Shown: positions 32,534-42,181 of the stretch, one piece after another | Layout of the letters: the number at the start of each line of letters is the position of its first letter | Numbering within the stretch: the first letter of the stretch is position 1 | Assembly: GCA_017395065.1 (NCBI GenBank) | Contig: JAFPWH010000020.1 | Span: 99,044 to 163,043 of the forward strand | Direction: 5' to 3' | DNA length: 64,000 bases | From: Clostridia bacterium | GTDB taxonomy: Bacteria; Bacillota; Clostridia; Christensenellales; Aristaeellaceae | Position numbers and translations under genes: made by a program | The notes under the pieces: generated by a model | What the model saw: only the letters and a program-made list of their open reading frames with translations | Database searches by the model: none | What the model was told of the DNA's origin: nothing

Positions 32534-34411
32534 TTATCCCGCCGCGCCCTTCGGCTTGCCCTGCGCGCCGCGGCGGCTCAGGCGCGAAGCCTCCTCGGCG
32601 CTGGCGCTCAGGCGCACGGCCTCGTATTCGCGCGCGGCGATCTCGATCATGCGGTTGTCCAATTGCGTCAGCGTGTAGAGGATGCATTCGAGCGTCCGGC
32701 CGGAGGGCGAATCGTCCGGAACGAAGCGCGCCTTTCGCAGAAAGTCGCCAAGGTACATCTGCGTAAGCCCCAGCGCGCGGGCGAGCTTCAAGCACGCGCA
32801 CAGCGAGACCTCCGCCGTTTCGCTGTTTTCGAGGCGGCGCACGCTCCTTTCGTCCATGTCCGCCGCGTCCGCGAGCTCGTACTGCTTTAAGCCCTTCTGT
32901 TTCCGGTAGTGCCTGAGCGTGTCGCCGAAGCGCGGCGGCAGCGCGCGGAGGACCTCGTACGCCTTGAACGACGCGCCGATCAGCCCGCTTTCGTCGCCGT
33001 AAACGTCCGAAAGGGCGCTTTTGTAGGAAAGCAGCCTATCGTCGCAGGTGAGCAGGCGGCGGTCGTAAGAACCCGGAACGGAACCCGACCAATCGATCAA
33101 AAAGCGCAGGCAGCACTCGTCCACGTGCGAAAGCGCGCTCCCGGTAAGAACGTAGCTTTCACCGTCGAAGCGCACGTAGGCCGGCGCGTTTACGCACACG
33201 TGCCCGTCCGCGTAGACGAGCGCGCCGCTTTTCAAACACCCGCGCAGGCGGTCGTTTTCGATGCTCAGGCGCAGCAGGTCCCGAAAGCCGATCACGTAGG
33301 TGTACGCGCCCGCGCCTTTTAGCTTGTCGAAGGCGAAGGGACGGATGTAGCCGCCGTTTACGTAGTTGAAAGCGCCCCGCGCGCCCGTGTGGTTTTGATA
33401 CCTGAACACCTTGCAGACCGTCGTTGGAAAAAGGCCGCGCCTTTGCGCGATCTCATTGATCGCGAGGGTATACTTTTCGCCCTCGTTGCGGGCGGCAGGC
33501 GCGCATCTTTTGAGCGCAGACGGCGCCTCTTCTCTTGCGAAGCAGCCGGGGTAGCGCAGAAACTGCGCGCCGACGTGCGCCTGCCATTCGAGGAAGGAGC
33601 GCGCCTTGTCCTCGTAAGCGTCGCTTCCCGCGCGTTTTTTCAGGCGCGGGTATTCCGCCGCGGCGATCTGCTGAAAGCGCCGAAACAGCCTCTGCCCCGC
33701 GTAGTGGTAGCACTCGTGGGCGATGGAATAGCTCTCGGCGTTTTTCATGCTTCGGTAGGCGCTGTTCAATACGATGGTGCCGCTTTGAACGTCCCGGAAG
33801 GTTTTCCCGTCCGGACCGGGGCAGGAGAGCAGAAGCCGCGTGTCCTCGGTGACCAGAAGACTGCTGACGCTCTCCCTTCCCCTGAGCGGAAGGCGCACCA
33901 ATTGAAGCCCCAGCGCCTTTGCCAGCGCTTCGGGCGGCACGGCTTCGTTTTCGAGCAGCTTCTCTTTGCAGAAGCGGCGAAGGATGCCGTCGCAGATCTT
34001 CTCCACGCCCCGCGTGCCCGCGCGGGGCAGAAGGTAGCGGTCCAGCTTTTCCCGGCCGCGCAGATGCATGAGCGCGCGCGGGCTTTCGTGCGTCACGCGC
34101 AGCTCGCAGTCGACGCCGGTCGCCGTCACCGCGCAGGAAACGAGCAAAAAGCACTCGGCCGGAACTTCCTCCCCGTCGATCAGGCAGTCCGCGCTGCAGC
34201 GCATGAGGCCGCCGACCTCGCAGGCGCCTTCCTGCCACAAGGCGAGCGCCTCCAGCGAAGATAAGCCCTTCACGCGCACCGAAACGCTGCCGTCATAGCC
34301 GTCAAAGACCTCCTCCTCGAGCAGGTCTCTTATCTCACGGGCATACTTTTTGGCGAGGTACTCGTCCAGGCCGATCAGCCTCTCCCGGCGCGCAGCGGCG
34401 TTTTGTTCCAT
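32534..34411 (-). CDS. ImmA/IrrE-type metallopeptidase with C-terminal XRE domain
   Basis: A 625-residue cytosolic protein. A ~190-residue N-terminal region of unknown type is followed by an ImmA/IrrE-like zinc peptidase: SIAHECYHY (HExxH) near residue 230 and FLEWQAHVGAQFLRYP about 45 residues later, which supplies the usual downstream Glu. A linker domain follows, then an XRE helix-turn-helix at about 490-545 (YRKQKGLKQYELADAADM, RSVRRLENSE) and a short tail. Canonical ImmA partners have the HTH N-terminal or on a separate protein; here the order is reversed and fused. Such proteins cleave repressors in mobile-element or stress circuits. The RBS GGAGG is 14 bases from the ATG, rather far. 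A strong dyad overlaps its promoter, suggesting autoregulation. Confidence 0.75.
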   Translation of the reverse strand: MEQNAAARRERLIGLDEYLAKKYAREIRDLLEEEVFDGYDGSVSVRVKGLSSLEALALWQEGACEVGGLMRCSADCLIDGEEVPAECFLLVSCAVTATGVDCELRVTHESPRALMHLRGREKLDRYLLPRAGTRGVEKICDGILRRFCKEKLLENEAVPPEALAKALGLQLVRLPLRGRESVSSLLVTEDTRLLLSCPGPDGKTFRDVQSGTIVLNSAYRSMKNAESYSIAHECYHYAGQRLFRRFQQIAAAEYPRLKKRAGSDAYEDKARSFLEWQAHVGAQFLRYPGCFAREEAPSALKRCAPAARNEGEKYTLAINEIAQRRGLFPTTVCKVFRYQNHTGARGAFNYVNGGYIRPFAFDKLKGAGAYTYVIGFRDLLRLSIENDRLRGCLKSGALVYADGHVCVNAPAYVRFDGESYVLTGSALSHVDECCLRFLIDWSGSVPGSYDRRLLTCDDRLLSYKSALSDVYGDESGLIGASFKAYEVLRALPPRFGDTLRHYRKQKGLKQYELADAADMDERSVRRLENSETAEVSLCACLKLARALGLTQMYLGDFLRKARFVPDDSPSGRTLECILYTLTQLDNRMIEIAAREYEAVRLSASAEEASRLSRRGAQGKPKGAAG

Positions 34412-34452
34412 TTACTTGCGTTTGACCTCCGTATTTGTCGCAATTCAAATGT

Positions 34453-34497
34453 ATTTTAGCATAAAACCAACGCCCTGTCAACCGACAGCGCGTTGGT
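34453..34497 (-). promoter_or_regulatory. ImmA-XRE promoter with 30-bp dyad operator
   Basis: Minus strand TTGACA (34481-34476), 17 bases, TAAAAT (34458-34453). The -35 sits in the centre of a dyad at 34467-34496 with arms CCAACGCCCTGTC and GACAGCGCGTTGG, 12 of 13 pairs matching. A repressor bound here would cover the -35. Confidence 0.75.
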
Positions 34498-34592
34498 GAG
34501 ATTTGACGAAAATCACAGGCGAAAACGCACAAAAGCAAAGCAGCGCACGGGATTCTTTGCGTTCGACGGGTGTTGTTCCCAATACGCCCGCC

Positions 34593-35291
34593 TCAGAACC
34601 GCAATTCCTTCCCCTCGAAATCGACGTACGCCGGCCTGTCGCCGCAGGGTATTTCCGTGTCCAGCACGGTCCTGAGTACGCCGGCGGCCGACTGTTCGGG
34701 GGTCAGGCGGCCCGTGGTGTCCAGATGACCCCGCATGTAGGTGCGCACGTGGCCCGGGTGCATCTGGATCACGCGCCCGCCGATCTGCCTTAGAATATTG
34801 TGCACCAGCGCGCCCTGCATGTTGTTCGCCGCCTTGCTCATGCAGTAGCCGAACCACCCCACGCGCCGGCAGTCGCTTACGCTGCCCGCCTCGGAGGAGA
34901 TGTTCACGACGAGCCTGTCTGTTCCCTTTTCGATCAGCGGAAACAGCGCGTTCGTCAGCATCAGCGTTCCGATCGCGTTGATTTCGAGCACGCGGCGGAT
35001 GTCGTCCCTGTCGAGTCTGTCGCGGATCGTCTTTTGCATGTCGCCGAGAACGCCCGCGTTGTTGATCAGAAGATCCAGGCTGCCCGTCCTCTTTGAGACG
35101 GCTTCGGCGAACGAGTCGACGGACGCCTGATCGCTCAGATCCAGCGGCAGAAACACGGGATTTTCGCCCGAAGTGTCAAAGGATTTGTCGTATCTGCCCG
35201 CAAAGACGGTGTATCCCCTGTCTGCGAGCTGCCTGACCAGTTCGGCCCCCAGCCCGTGATCGGCCCCGCTTACGACGGCTGTTTTCGGCAT
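34593..35291 (-). CDS. SDR-family oxidoreductase
   Basis: A 232-residue short-chain dehydrogenase/reductase. The Rossmann glycine motif [11 protein letters not shown] is near residue 8, [10 protein letters not shown] near 75, NISSEAGS near 130 and the catalytic YCMSK near 145. HPGHVRT follows the active site. Length and motifs fit classical SDRs; the cofactor is probably NADP(H) or NAD(H), and the substrate is unknown. GGAGG precedes ATG 35291. It is divergent from the GH94 gene, sharing a ~220-base intergenic region with a promoter facing each way. Confidence 0.85.
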   Translation of the reverse strand: MPKTAVVSGADHGLGAELVRQLADRGYTVFAGRYDKSFDTSGENPVFLPLDLSDQASVDSFAEAVSKRTGSLDLLINNAGVLGDMQKTIRDRLDRDDIRRVLEINAIGTLMLTNALFPLIEKGTDRLVVNISSEAGSVSDCRRVGWFGYCMSKAANNMQGALVHNILRQIGGRVIQMHPGHVRTYMRGHLDTTGRLTPEQSAAGVLRTVLDTEIPCGDRPAYVDFEGKELRF

Positions 35292-35352
35292 GGCGGTTTT
35301 CCTCCGGATCGAATGGATTTTCCCGCGCGCGGTTTTGCGGCGGGACGGGTCT

Positions 35353-35381
35353 ATTGTATTGCCCGGGCGCGCGCGTGTCAA
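35353..35381 (-). promoter_or_regulatory. Sigma-A promoter of the SDR gene
   Basis: Minus strand TTGACA (35381-35376), 17 bases, TACAAT (35358-35353). Confidence 0.75.
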
Positions 35382-35417
35382 GGGGCCGGGGAAGATTTGT
35401 TAAGAAATCAAAAACAA

Positions 35418-35446
35418 TTGAATGTGGCGACGGAATCTGCTATAAT
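35418..35446 (+). promoter_or_regulatory. Sigma-A promoter of the GH94 gene
   Basis: TTGAAT (35418-35423), 17 bases, TATAAT (35441-35446). Confidence 0.78.
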
Positions 35447-35510
35447 CGGGGGGGAAGGAAAACTGCGCGCTCAGCGCGCCGTAAGCATTACCGGTACGGA
35501 GGATAAACAT

Positions 35511-37955
35511 ATGAAGTTCGGCTACTTTGACGACAAGGCCCGCGAATACGTGATCACGACTCCCCGCACGCCCTATCCCTGGATCAACTATCTGGGCAGC
35601 GAGGCGTTTTTCGGACTGATCAGCAACACCGCGGGCGGCTACTGCTTTTACAGGGACGCGCGCCTGAGGCGCATCACCCGCTACCGCTACAACAACGTGC
35701 CCGTGGACGACGGCGGCCGCTATTTCTACATCAAGGACGGCGACACCGTATGGAACCCCGGCTGGAAGCCCGTAAAGACGGAGCTGGACGAATACAGCTG
35801 CCGCCACGGCATGGGCTACAGCGTGCTGACCGGCAAAAAGAACGGCCTTAAGGCCGAACAGCTCAGCTTCGTGCCCCTGGGACTCAACGCCGAGGTGCAC
35901 AGGCTTACGCTGACCAACGAAAGCGATCAGGACAAGGACGTGATCCTGACCTCCTTCGTGGAGTTCTGCCTCTGGGACGCCAGCGACGACATGCTCAACT
36001 TCCAGCGCAACTTCTCCACCGGCGAAGTCGAGATCGAGGGCAGCGTGATCTACCACAAGACCGAGTACCGCGAGCGCAGGAACCACTATTCCTTCTGGGC
36101 CGTCAACGCGCCCGTGAGCGGCTTCGACACGGACGAGGAGAGCTTCCTTGGCCTCTACAACGGCTTCGACGCGCCCAAAAACGTGCTTTCCGGCGAAATG
36201 ACGAATTCCGTCGCCAGCGGCTGGCAGCCCATCGGCGCGCACCAGATCAGACTCACCCTCAAAAAGGGCGAAAGCAAAAAATTCAATTTCGTGCTGGGCT
36301 ACGTCGAAGTGCCCGTAAAAGAAAAATTCGCAGCCCCCGGCGTCATCAACAAGGCCCCCGCAAAGGCGCTGCTCGAAAAGCTTACGACCGACAAGCAGGT
36401 GGACGCGGCGCTAAGCGCCCTGAAAGCCCACTGGGACGAGCTGCTCGGCAAATACGTGCTCACGACCGACGACGAAAAGCTTTCCCGCATGGTCAACATC
36501 TGGAACCCCTACCAGTGCATGGTCACGTTCAACATGAGCCGCTCCGCCAGCATGTTCGAAAGCGGCGTAGGGCGCGGAATGGGCTTCAGGGATTCCTCTC
36601 AGGATCTGCTGGGCTTCGTGCACCAGATCCCCGAGCGCGCGAGAGAAAGGATACTGGACATCGCCGCCACGCAGTTCCGCGACGGCGGGTGCTACCACCA
36701 GTTCCAGCCGCTGACCAAGAAGGGCAACAACGACATCGGCGGCGGCTTCAACGACGACCCGCTGTGGCTGATCGCTGGCACCGCGGCCTATATTAAAGAA
36801 ACGGGCGATTTCGCGATCCTGGACGAGGACGTGCCCTACGACTGCAACCCCAACGACAGCGGAACGCTGCTTGAGCACCTCGAGGCGAGTTTCGGCCACG
36901 TGGTCAACAACAAGGGCCCGCATGGCCTTCCCCTGATCGGCCGCGCGGACTGGAACGACTGCCTGAACCTGAACTGCTTTTCCGACGCGCCGGGCGAAAG
37001 CTTCCAGACCTTCTCCAACCCCAACGCGCCGGACGACCGCGTGGCCGAGAGCGTGCTGATCGCGGGCATGTTCGTGTCGATCGGGCCGGAGCTGGTCGCG
37101 CTGCTTACGCGCAAGGGCCTTACCGAAAAGGCGCTAAAGGCGCAGGCCGAGATCGAAAAGATGCGGCAAAGCGTGCTCACGGCGGGCTGGGACGGCGAAT
37201 GGTTCGTGCGCGCCTACGACGCCTTCGGCAAAAAGGTCGGCTCTCACGAATGCGAGGACGGGCAGATCTTCATCGAGAGCCAGGGCTACTGCGTGATGGC
37301 AGGCATCGGCCTGGACGACGGCAAAGCCGAAAAGGCGCTGGAGAGCGTGAAAAACCGCCTGGAGACGAAGCACGGCATCGTGCTTTTGCAGCCGGCTTAT
37401 AAAGAGTACCATCTGGAGCTTGGCGAAGTGAGCTCCTACCCCGGCGGCTACAAGGAGAACGCGGGCATATTCTGCCACAACAATCCCTGGATCATCGCCG
37501 CCGAGACGGTGCTGGGCCACGGCGACAGGGCCTTCGACCTCTACACCCGCATCGCGCCCGCCTGGCGCGAGGAGATCAGCGACCTGCACAAGATGGAGCC
37601 CTACGTCTACAGCCAGATGATCGCGGGCAAGGACGCCAAGAACTTCGGCCAGGCCAAAAACAGCTGGCTTACCGGCACCGCCGCGTGGAACTTCTACGTC
37701 ATCAGCCAGTACATACTGGGCGTCAAGCCCGACTGGGACGGCCTGAAGATCGATCCCTGCATTCCCGCGGGCTGGGACGGCTATAAGATCAGCCGCAGCT
37801 TCAGGAACGCGGTCTACGACATCACAATCGAAAACCCCGGCCACGTGTGCCGCGGCGTAAAGCGCGTGACAGCGGACGGCCGGGAGATAAGCGGAAACGT
37901 GCTGCCCGCCTTCTCCGACGGCAGGACCCACGAGGTCGTCGTGACGCTGGGCTGA
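35511..37955 (+). CDS. Glycoside hydrolase family 94 phosphorylase (cellobiose phosphorylase-like)
   Basis: A 814-residue cytosolic enzyme that splits a beta-glucoside with phosphate, giving alpha-glucose 1-phosphate. Length and N-terminus ([40 protein letters not shown]) match cellobiose phosphorylases. The catalytic Asp lies in [13 protein letters not shown] near residue 360, and [15 protein letters not shown] and a C-terminal GTAAWNFYV are present. Closest type is cellobiose phosphorylase, but laminaribiose and related phosphorylases share this plan. CGGAGG before ATG 35511; the longer open frame upstream is not coding. Own promoter. Confidence 0.9.
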   Translation: MKFGYFDDKAREYVITTPRTPYPWINYLGSEAFFGLISNTAGGYCFYRDARLRRITRYRYNNVPVDDGGRYFYIKDGDTVWNPGWKPVKTELDEYSCRHGMGYSVLTGKKNGLKAEQLSFVPLGLNAEVHRLTLTNESDQDKDVILTSFVEFCLWDASDDMLNFQRNFSTGEVEIEGSVIYHKTEYRERRNHYSFWAVNAPVSGFDTDEESFLGLYNGFDAPKNVLSGEMTNSVASGWQPIGAHQIRLTLKKGESKKFNFVLGYVEVPVKEKFAAPGVINKAPAKALLEKLTTDKQVDAALSALKAHWDELLGKYVLTTDDEKLSRMVNIWNPYQCMVTFNMSRSASMFESGVGRGMGFRDSSQDLLGFVHQIPERARERILDIAATQFRDGGCYHQFQPLTKKGNNDIGGGFNDDPLWLIAGTAAYIKETGDFAILDEDVPYDCNPNDSGTLLEHLEASFGHVVNNKGPHGLPLIGRADWNDCLNLNCFSDAPGESFQTFSNPNAPDDRVAESVLIAGMFVSIGPELVALLTRKGLTEKALKAQAEIEKMRQSVLTAGWDGEWFVRAYDAFGKKVGSHECEDGQIFIESQGYCVMAGIGLDDGKAEKALESVKNRLETKHGIVLLQPAYKEYHLELGEVSSYPGGYKENAGIFCHNNPWIIAAETVLGHGDRAFDLYTRIAPAWREEISDLHKMEPYVYSQMIAGKDAKNFGQAKNSWLTGTAAWNFYVISQYILGVKPDWDGLKIDPCIPAGWDGYKISRSFRNAVYDITIENPGHVCRGVKRVTADGREISGNVLPAFSDGRTHEVVVTLG

Positions 37956-38000
37956 CGGCAAAAACACCGGGGCGTTTATAAAAGACAGGAGGACGCGAAC

Positions 38001-39134
38001 ATGAAAAAGACGGCCTTGCTCTTCGTCACACTGCTTGCGCTGTGCGCGTCCTTCCTGTGCGCAGCCGAGCTTCCCACGATCGACCAGGTGCTTTCGATCC
38101 CGGGCCTCACGGGGCGGATACAGGTATCGGACGACCTTGGCATGTACAGCTGGGAAAACCAGGGGGATCTTAACGGCATCGGTACCAAAATGATCGTGCT
38201 CGAGCGCCGCGCCGCGGACAAAGCCTTCACCGAGCTGGACTCGGGCTATCCCGATTCCATGATCGAAGGCTTTCCCGAGGATTTCGGGGGCGTGGACGTG
38301 GGCGATGCGGAGCTGTACGTGCGAAACGACCTTATGCAGCTTCTGCCGGAAGCCTACCGCGCGACGTCCCTTGCGGAGGCGGGGCTTCTGATCATGGCCG
38401 AAAACGTCTACTTCTGGGACAGCACGATCCGCGTGACCGACTACGCCGATTCTTCCGCAGGCGAGCTGCCTGAAAACGCGACGCTGGAGGAGCTCGCGGC
38501 GTTCCTTTCGTCCTACAAGCCCGAGATCGAGTCGATCAAGTACTACCCCGTATTCGCCTCGGCGACGCTGGTAAACCTCTACAATACGGCGACCGGCACC
38601 GCGTACCTGTACGACTACACCTACACCGACGGAAAGCTGTTCTCCCAAAACCCCGAGGCGTACTACAAATGGAACGACATGCAGACGCTCGGCGAAGTGT
38701 TCAGCCGGGTCGCCTTCGGCGCGCTCAATCAAAAGAAGCTCGCGCACTTCCCCGCCGCGCCCGATCCCAAGGAGCTGGTCAGCCTCGTCACCGAACTGGA
38801 GATCGTGCCCGGGACCCGCCTTGACGCATGGCAGAACCTGCTAACGCAGGGGCAGTACGCCCCGGCGCTCGCTTCCATAGCGGACACGTACTGGGAGACG
38901 GCGTCGGAGCTGAGCATGCTGGACCCCTCGGACGAGCACCGCGCCGTCTACGACCGCATCATCGGCGCAAGGGACGCGGACATGCTTGCCCTGTTCGTCG
39001 GCTACTGCAACTATACGGGCTTCGACCGTTCGATCGGGGACATCGAGCTTACGAAGGACTATCTTGCCCCCTACGAGGAGCAATGGGCCGAAGACGCCCT
39101 GCGGGAACTGACGGGCATTTTCGCGGGCTATTGA
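38001..39134 (+). CDS. Secreted hypothetical protein
   Basis: A 377-residue protein with a signal peptide (MKKTALLFVTLLALCASFLCAAE). The mature part begins LPTIDQVLSIPGLTGRIQVS and contains TYTDGKLFSQNPEAYYKWND and a C-terminal helical region. I recognise no domain. RBS AGGAGG before the ATG. It starts 45 bases after the GH94 stop and 33 bases before the DUF4097 gene, so it may be co-transcribed with either. An envelope or extracellular role follows from the signal peptide only. Confidence 0.75.
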   Translation: MKKTALLFVTLLALCASFLCAAELPTIDQVLSIPGLTGRIQVSDDLGMYSWENQGDLNGIGTKMIVLERRAADKAFTELDSGYPDSMIEGFPEDFGGVDVGDAELYVRNDLMQLLPEAYRATSLAEAGLLIMAENVYFWDSTIRVTDYADSSAGELPENATLEELAAFLSSYKPEIESIKYYPVFASATLVNLYNTATGTAYLYDYTYTDGKLFSQNPEAYYKWNDMQTLGEVFSRVAFGALNQKKLAHFPAAPDPKELVSLVTELEIVPGTRLDAWQNLLTQGQYAPALASIADTYWETASELSMLDPSDEHRAVYDRIIGARDADMLALFVGYCNYTGFDRSIGDIELTKDYLAPYEEQWAEDALRELTGIFAGY

Positions 39135-39167
39135 CAAAAGCAAAATAAACGGTAAAGGACTGATTTC

Positions 39168-40145
39168 ATGAGCATGACGGACAACCGGAACGCCATCCGC
39201 AGGACCGGTTCGGAAGACGTGGAGTGCGTGTGCGTTTCCTTAAAGTGCTTCGACCTTGCGGTCTTACCCGCACAGGGCGCGGAATACGCCGCCGAGGTCA
39301 GCGGCCCGGACGCGGACGCGGTGGAGATCCGATACGCGGACGGACGTCTCGAAATAATCGAAAGGACGGACGCCTCCGGGCTGATAAGCGCCGTCAAGAG
39401 CCTGTTTTCGGGCAGGAGCGCGCGCACGGTCAAACTGTACCTGCCCGCGAAGGAATACGAAAGCGTGTCCCTTGCGAGTGCAAGCGGGAACGTGAACGCA
39501 AAAGGCCTGTCCGCCGCGGTGATCGCTTTGAGCAGCGCTTCGGGCGACGTCGAGGCAAGCGACCTGACCGCTTCCCTCTCCGTCGAGGCGAGGACCGAAA
39601 GCGGCGACGTGAAGGCGCGCGCGCTTACGGCGGGCGAAGCGCATTTCGCCGCCAGAAGCGGAGACATCGACCTAAACCGCATTTCGTGCAAAGGCGCCGT
39701 GAAGCTGGATTCCGGCAGCGGCGACGTGTACATAAGCGAGCTCAGCGCCCCGGACCTCACCCTCGAAAGCGCCAGCGGCGACGTAAAGGCGCTGTCCTGC
39801 GCGCTCGAAAACAGCTTCTTTATCCGCACCTACTCGGGCGACGCCGAAATAAAGCTAAGCGGCGACAACGGCTTCGTCAAGTCCACCAGCGGCGACATAC
39901 GCTTCGTGGGCTCCGCCCGCGCGCTGATGCTGGAATCCACCAGCGGCGACATACGGGCGCTGGGCGACATCCCGGGGCTCAAGATCAGCGCCGTCAGCGG
40001 AAACCTGGGGGTGACCGTGAACCTGACCGGCATCGACTATCTCGAAGCCAACACCGTAAGCGGCGACATCGACCTGTGGTGCCCGGAGCAGGCGCTGGGC
40101 CGCGTAAAAACGCACACCGTGAGCGGAAACATAAGAAAACACTGA
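39168..40145 (+). CDS. DUF4097-family beta-strand repeat protein
   Basis: A 325-residue protein built largely of ~20-residue SGDV/SGDI repeats (ASGDVEASDLTASLSV, TSGDIRALGDIPGL, VSGDIDLWCPEQAL), predicted to form a right-handed beta-helix (DUF4097, bacterial adhesin-like). No signal peptide or membrane helix; the first ~90 residues form a different head (CVCVSLKCFDLAVLPAQG). Members are often next to two-component or anti-sigma genes, which is not the case here. AAAGGA is the RBS. Function unknown. Confidence 0.85.
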   Translation: MSMTDNRNAIRRTGSEDVECVCVSLKCFDLAVLPAQGAEYAAEVSGPDADAVEIRYADGRLEIIERTDASGLISAVKSLFSGRSARTVKLYLPAKEYESVSLASASGNVNAKGLSAAVIALSSASGDVEASDLTASLSVEARTESGDVKARALTAGEAHFAARSGDIDLNRISCKGAVKLDSGSGDVYISELSAPDLTLESASGDVKALSCALENSFFIRTYSGDAEIKLSGDNGFVKSTSGDIRFVGSARALMLESTSGDIRALGDIPGLKISAVSGNLGVTVNLTGIDYLEANTVSGDIDLWCPEQALGRVKTHTVSGNIRKH

Positions 40146-40194
40146 TTAAAAAACGCACGCAATAACAACGGAAGTATCATCGGAGGTGCATTGC

Positions 40195-41292
40195 ATGAAC
40201 ATCAAAATCTCTCCCTTCGGCTCTTATCGCAAGCAGGCCGTGTTCAAGTACGTTTTTACCACCGCCAAAGGCGCGGGCTGCGCGATCACGAATCTGGGCG
40301 GCGCGATCATCTCCGTTCGCGTGCCGGACAAAAAGGGCGCCGTCGACAACGTCGTGCTGGGCTTTGACGACGTAAAGCAGTACGCGCAAAACCCGGGCTT
40401 CCTGGGCGCGCTGATCGGCCCCGTGGGCAACCGCATTTCGGGCGCGCGCTTCACGTTTAACGGAAAAGAGTATTCCTTCACGCCCAACGAAGGCGGAAAG
40501 ACGCTTCTGCACTCCGTGCCCTTCGGCTTCGACCGGCAGGTCTGGGACGCCGAGGCCGAGGTAAAAAGCGACCGCGGCATACTGACGCTCAAGCACCTCT
40601 TCAGGGAAGCGGACACGGGCTTTCCGGGAAACCTGGACGTGACCGTGACCTACACGTTTTTTGAGGACAACACGCTGCGCATCGATTACGACGCATTGAG
40701 CGACGCGCCCTCGTTCCTCTCCCCGACCAATCACACCTACTTCAACATCGCCGGCACGGGCAAAAAGAATATTTCGCCCGTCAACCGCCAGACGGTGCAA
40801 GTTTTCGCGGACAAGTACACCCGCGTGGCCGAGGGCTGCATCCCGATCGACAACGCGCCCGTGGACGGCACGCCCTTCGATCTGAGGCAGGGCGTAAAGC
40901 TTGCCGACGGCTTCGCCTTCGAAAAAGAAAACGAGCAGATGACGCTTGGCAGCGGCTACGATCACAATTTCGTACTCAGCGGACAGATCGACCTTACGGG
41001 CCTTCGCCGCGCCGCCGTCGTCACCGACCGCATAAGCGGAAGGGTCCTGAGCGTCTATACGGACATGCCCGCCATGCAGCTCTACACCGCAAATCATTTA
41101 CGGCGCTACAACGCGCAGGAAAAGCGCTGGTACGGAAAGCGCAAGGCGCTGTGCCTGGAAACCCAGTGCACCCCCGACAGCATCCATCACGCCGGCGAGG
41201 ACGGTTTCGACGTGATGACCGTGGACAAGGACCGTCCCTTCCATTCCTCGACCGTGTACGCCTTCGGCATCGTGAAGGCGGAAAAGAAATAA
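40195..41292 (+). CDS. galM: Aldose 1-epimerase
   Basis: A 365-residue mutarotase interconverting alpha and beta anomers of galactose and other aldoses, feeding intracellular sugar catabolism. Visible: LGGAIISVRVPDK, GNRISGARFTFNGKEY, the catalytic-His segment SPTNHTYFNIAG near residue 180, SGYDHNFVL near 260 and LCLETQCTPDSIHH with the catalytic Glu near 325. The start is ATG 40195 with GGAGGT seven bases away; an in-frame GTG three codons earlier lies in the RBS. It precedes the aminotransferase gene by 37 bases. Confidence 0.92.
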   Translation: MNIKISPFGSYRKQAVFKYVFTTAKGAGCAITNLGGAIISVRVPDKKGAVDNVVLGFDDVKQYAQNPGFLGALIGPVGNRISGARFTFNGKEYSFTPNEGGKTLLHSVPFGFDRQVWDAEAEVKSDRGILTLKHLFREADTGFPGNLDVTVTYTFFEDNTLRIDYDALSDAPSFLSPTNHTYFNIAGTGKKNISPVNRQTVQVFADKYTRVAEGCIPIDNAPVDGTPFDLRQGVKLADGFAFEKENEQMTLGSGYDHNFVLSGQIDLTGLRRAAVVTDRISGRVLSVYTDMPAMQLYTANHLRRYNAQEKRWYGKRKALCLETQCTPDSIHHAGEDGFDVMTVDKDRPFHSSTVYAFGIVKAEKK

Positions 41293-41329
41293 GCGATTTT
41301 ATCTATACTATTTATCCGGAGGCGGAAAA

Positions 41330-42181
41330 ATGCAGGCGCTGGGCTATTACAACGGTTCCTTCGGCGAACTGGACGAAATGACCGTACCGATGACGGACAG
41401 GGCGGTTTACTACGGCGACGGCGTGTACGAAGCCACGCCGACCAGAAATTTTGTGATCTACGCGATCGACCAGCACGTGGAGCGCATGTTTTCGAGCGCG
41501 TCGATGCTGAGAATCGCCCCGCCCTTCGACCGCGAATGGTTAAAGGGCGAATTGAACCGCATGGTAAAACAGATGGATACCGGCGACAACGTGCTCTACT
41601 GGCAGCTGTCCCGCGGCACGGCGCGGCGCGCGCATCCCTTCCCCGCGGACGCGAAACCCAACCTCATGATGATGATCACGCCGTACAAGTTTCCGGATCT
41701 TACGGAATACGTGAGCGCGATCACCGAGGAGGACACGCGCTTTTTGCACTGCAACATCAAAACGCTGAACCTGATCCCGTCGATCATGGCGATGCAGAAG
41801 GCCAGGGAGCAGGGCTGCTACGAGGCCGTGCTGCACCGCAGCGGCCGCGTGACCGAGTGCTCCAAAAGCAACGTAAGCATACTAAAAGACGGAAAGCTGA
41901 TCACCGCGCCGCTGGACAACCTGATCCTCCCCGGCATCGCGCGCAGCCATCTGATCGAGGGCTGCGGGAAAAACGGCATCCCGGTCGAGGAACGTCCCTA
42001 CGACTTAAACGAATTGAGAAGCGCCGACGAAATACTGATCACCTCCTCCACCTCCTTTCTGCGCCGCTGCGTGAAGCTGGACGGCGTAAGCGCCGGCGGC
42101 AGGGACGAAGCGCGCTTCCAAGCCCTCAAAAACTACGTCTGGGAGCGCTTCGTGCGCGCGACCGAAAAGGCAAATGGCTGA
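41330..42181 (+). CDS. dat: Class IV aminotransferase, D-amino-acid transaminase type
   Basis: A 283-residue PLP enzyme, fold type IV. YYNGSFGELDEMTVPMTDRAVYYGDGVYE is the usual N-terminus, the PLP lysine is in HCNIKTLNL near residue 144, and TECSKSNVSI and LPGIARSHLI follow. The pattern fits D-amino-acid transaminase (D-Ala + 2-oxoglutarate), which supplies D-Glu or D-Ala for peptidoglycan, more than the branched-chain type; 4-amino-4-deoxychorismate lyase is a less likely alternative. CGGAGG before the ATG. The stop lies eight bases inside rsmH, so they are co-translated. Confidence 0.83.
   Translation: MQALGYYNGSFGELDEMTVPMTDRAVYYGDGVYEATPTRNFVIYAIDQHVERMFSSASMLRIAPPFDREWLKGELNRMVKQMDTGDNVLYWQLSRGTARRAHPFPADAKPNLMMMITPYKFPDLTEYVSAITEEDTRFLHCNIKTLNLIPSIMAMQKAREQGCYEAVLHRSGRVTECSKSNVSILKDGKLITAPLDNLILPGIARSHLIEGCGKNGIPVEERPYDLNELRSADEILITSSTSFLRRCVKLDGVSAGGRDEARFQALKNYVWERFVRATEKANG

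Noticed and set aside
34593..35381. Longer SDR start at 35381
   Set aside because: The extra residues lie over the promoter; GGAGG fits ATG 35291, where homology begins.
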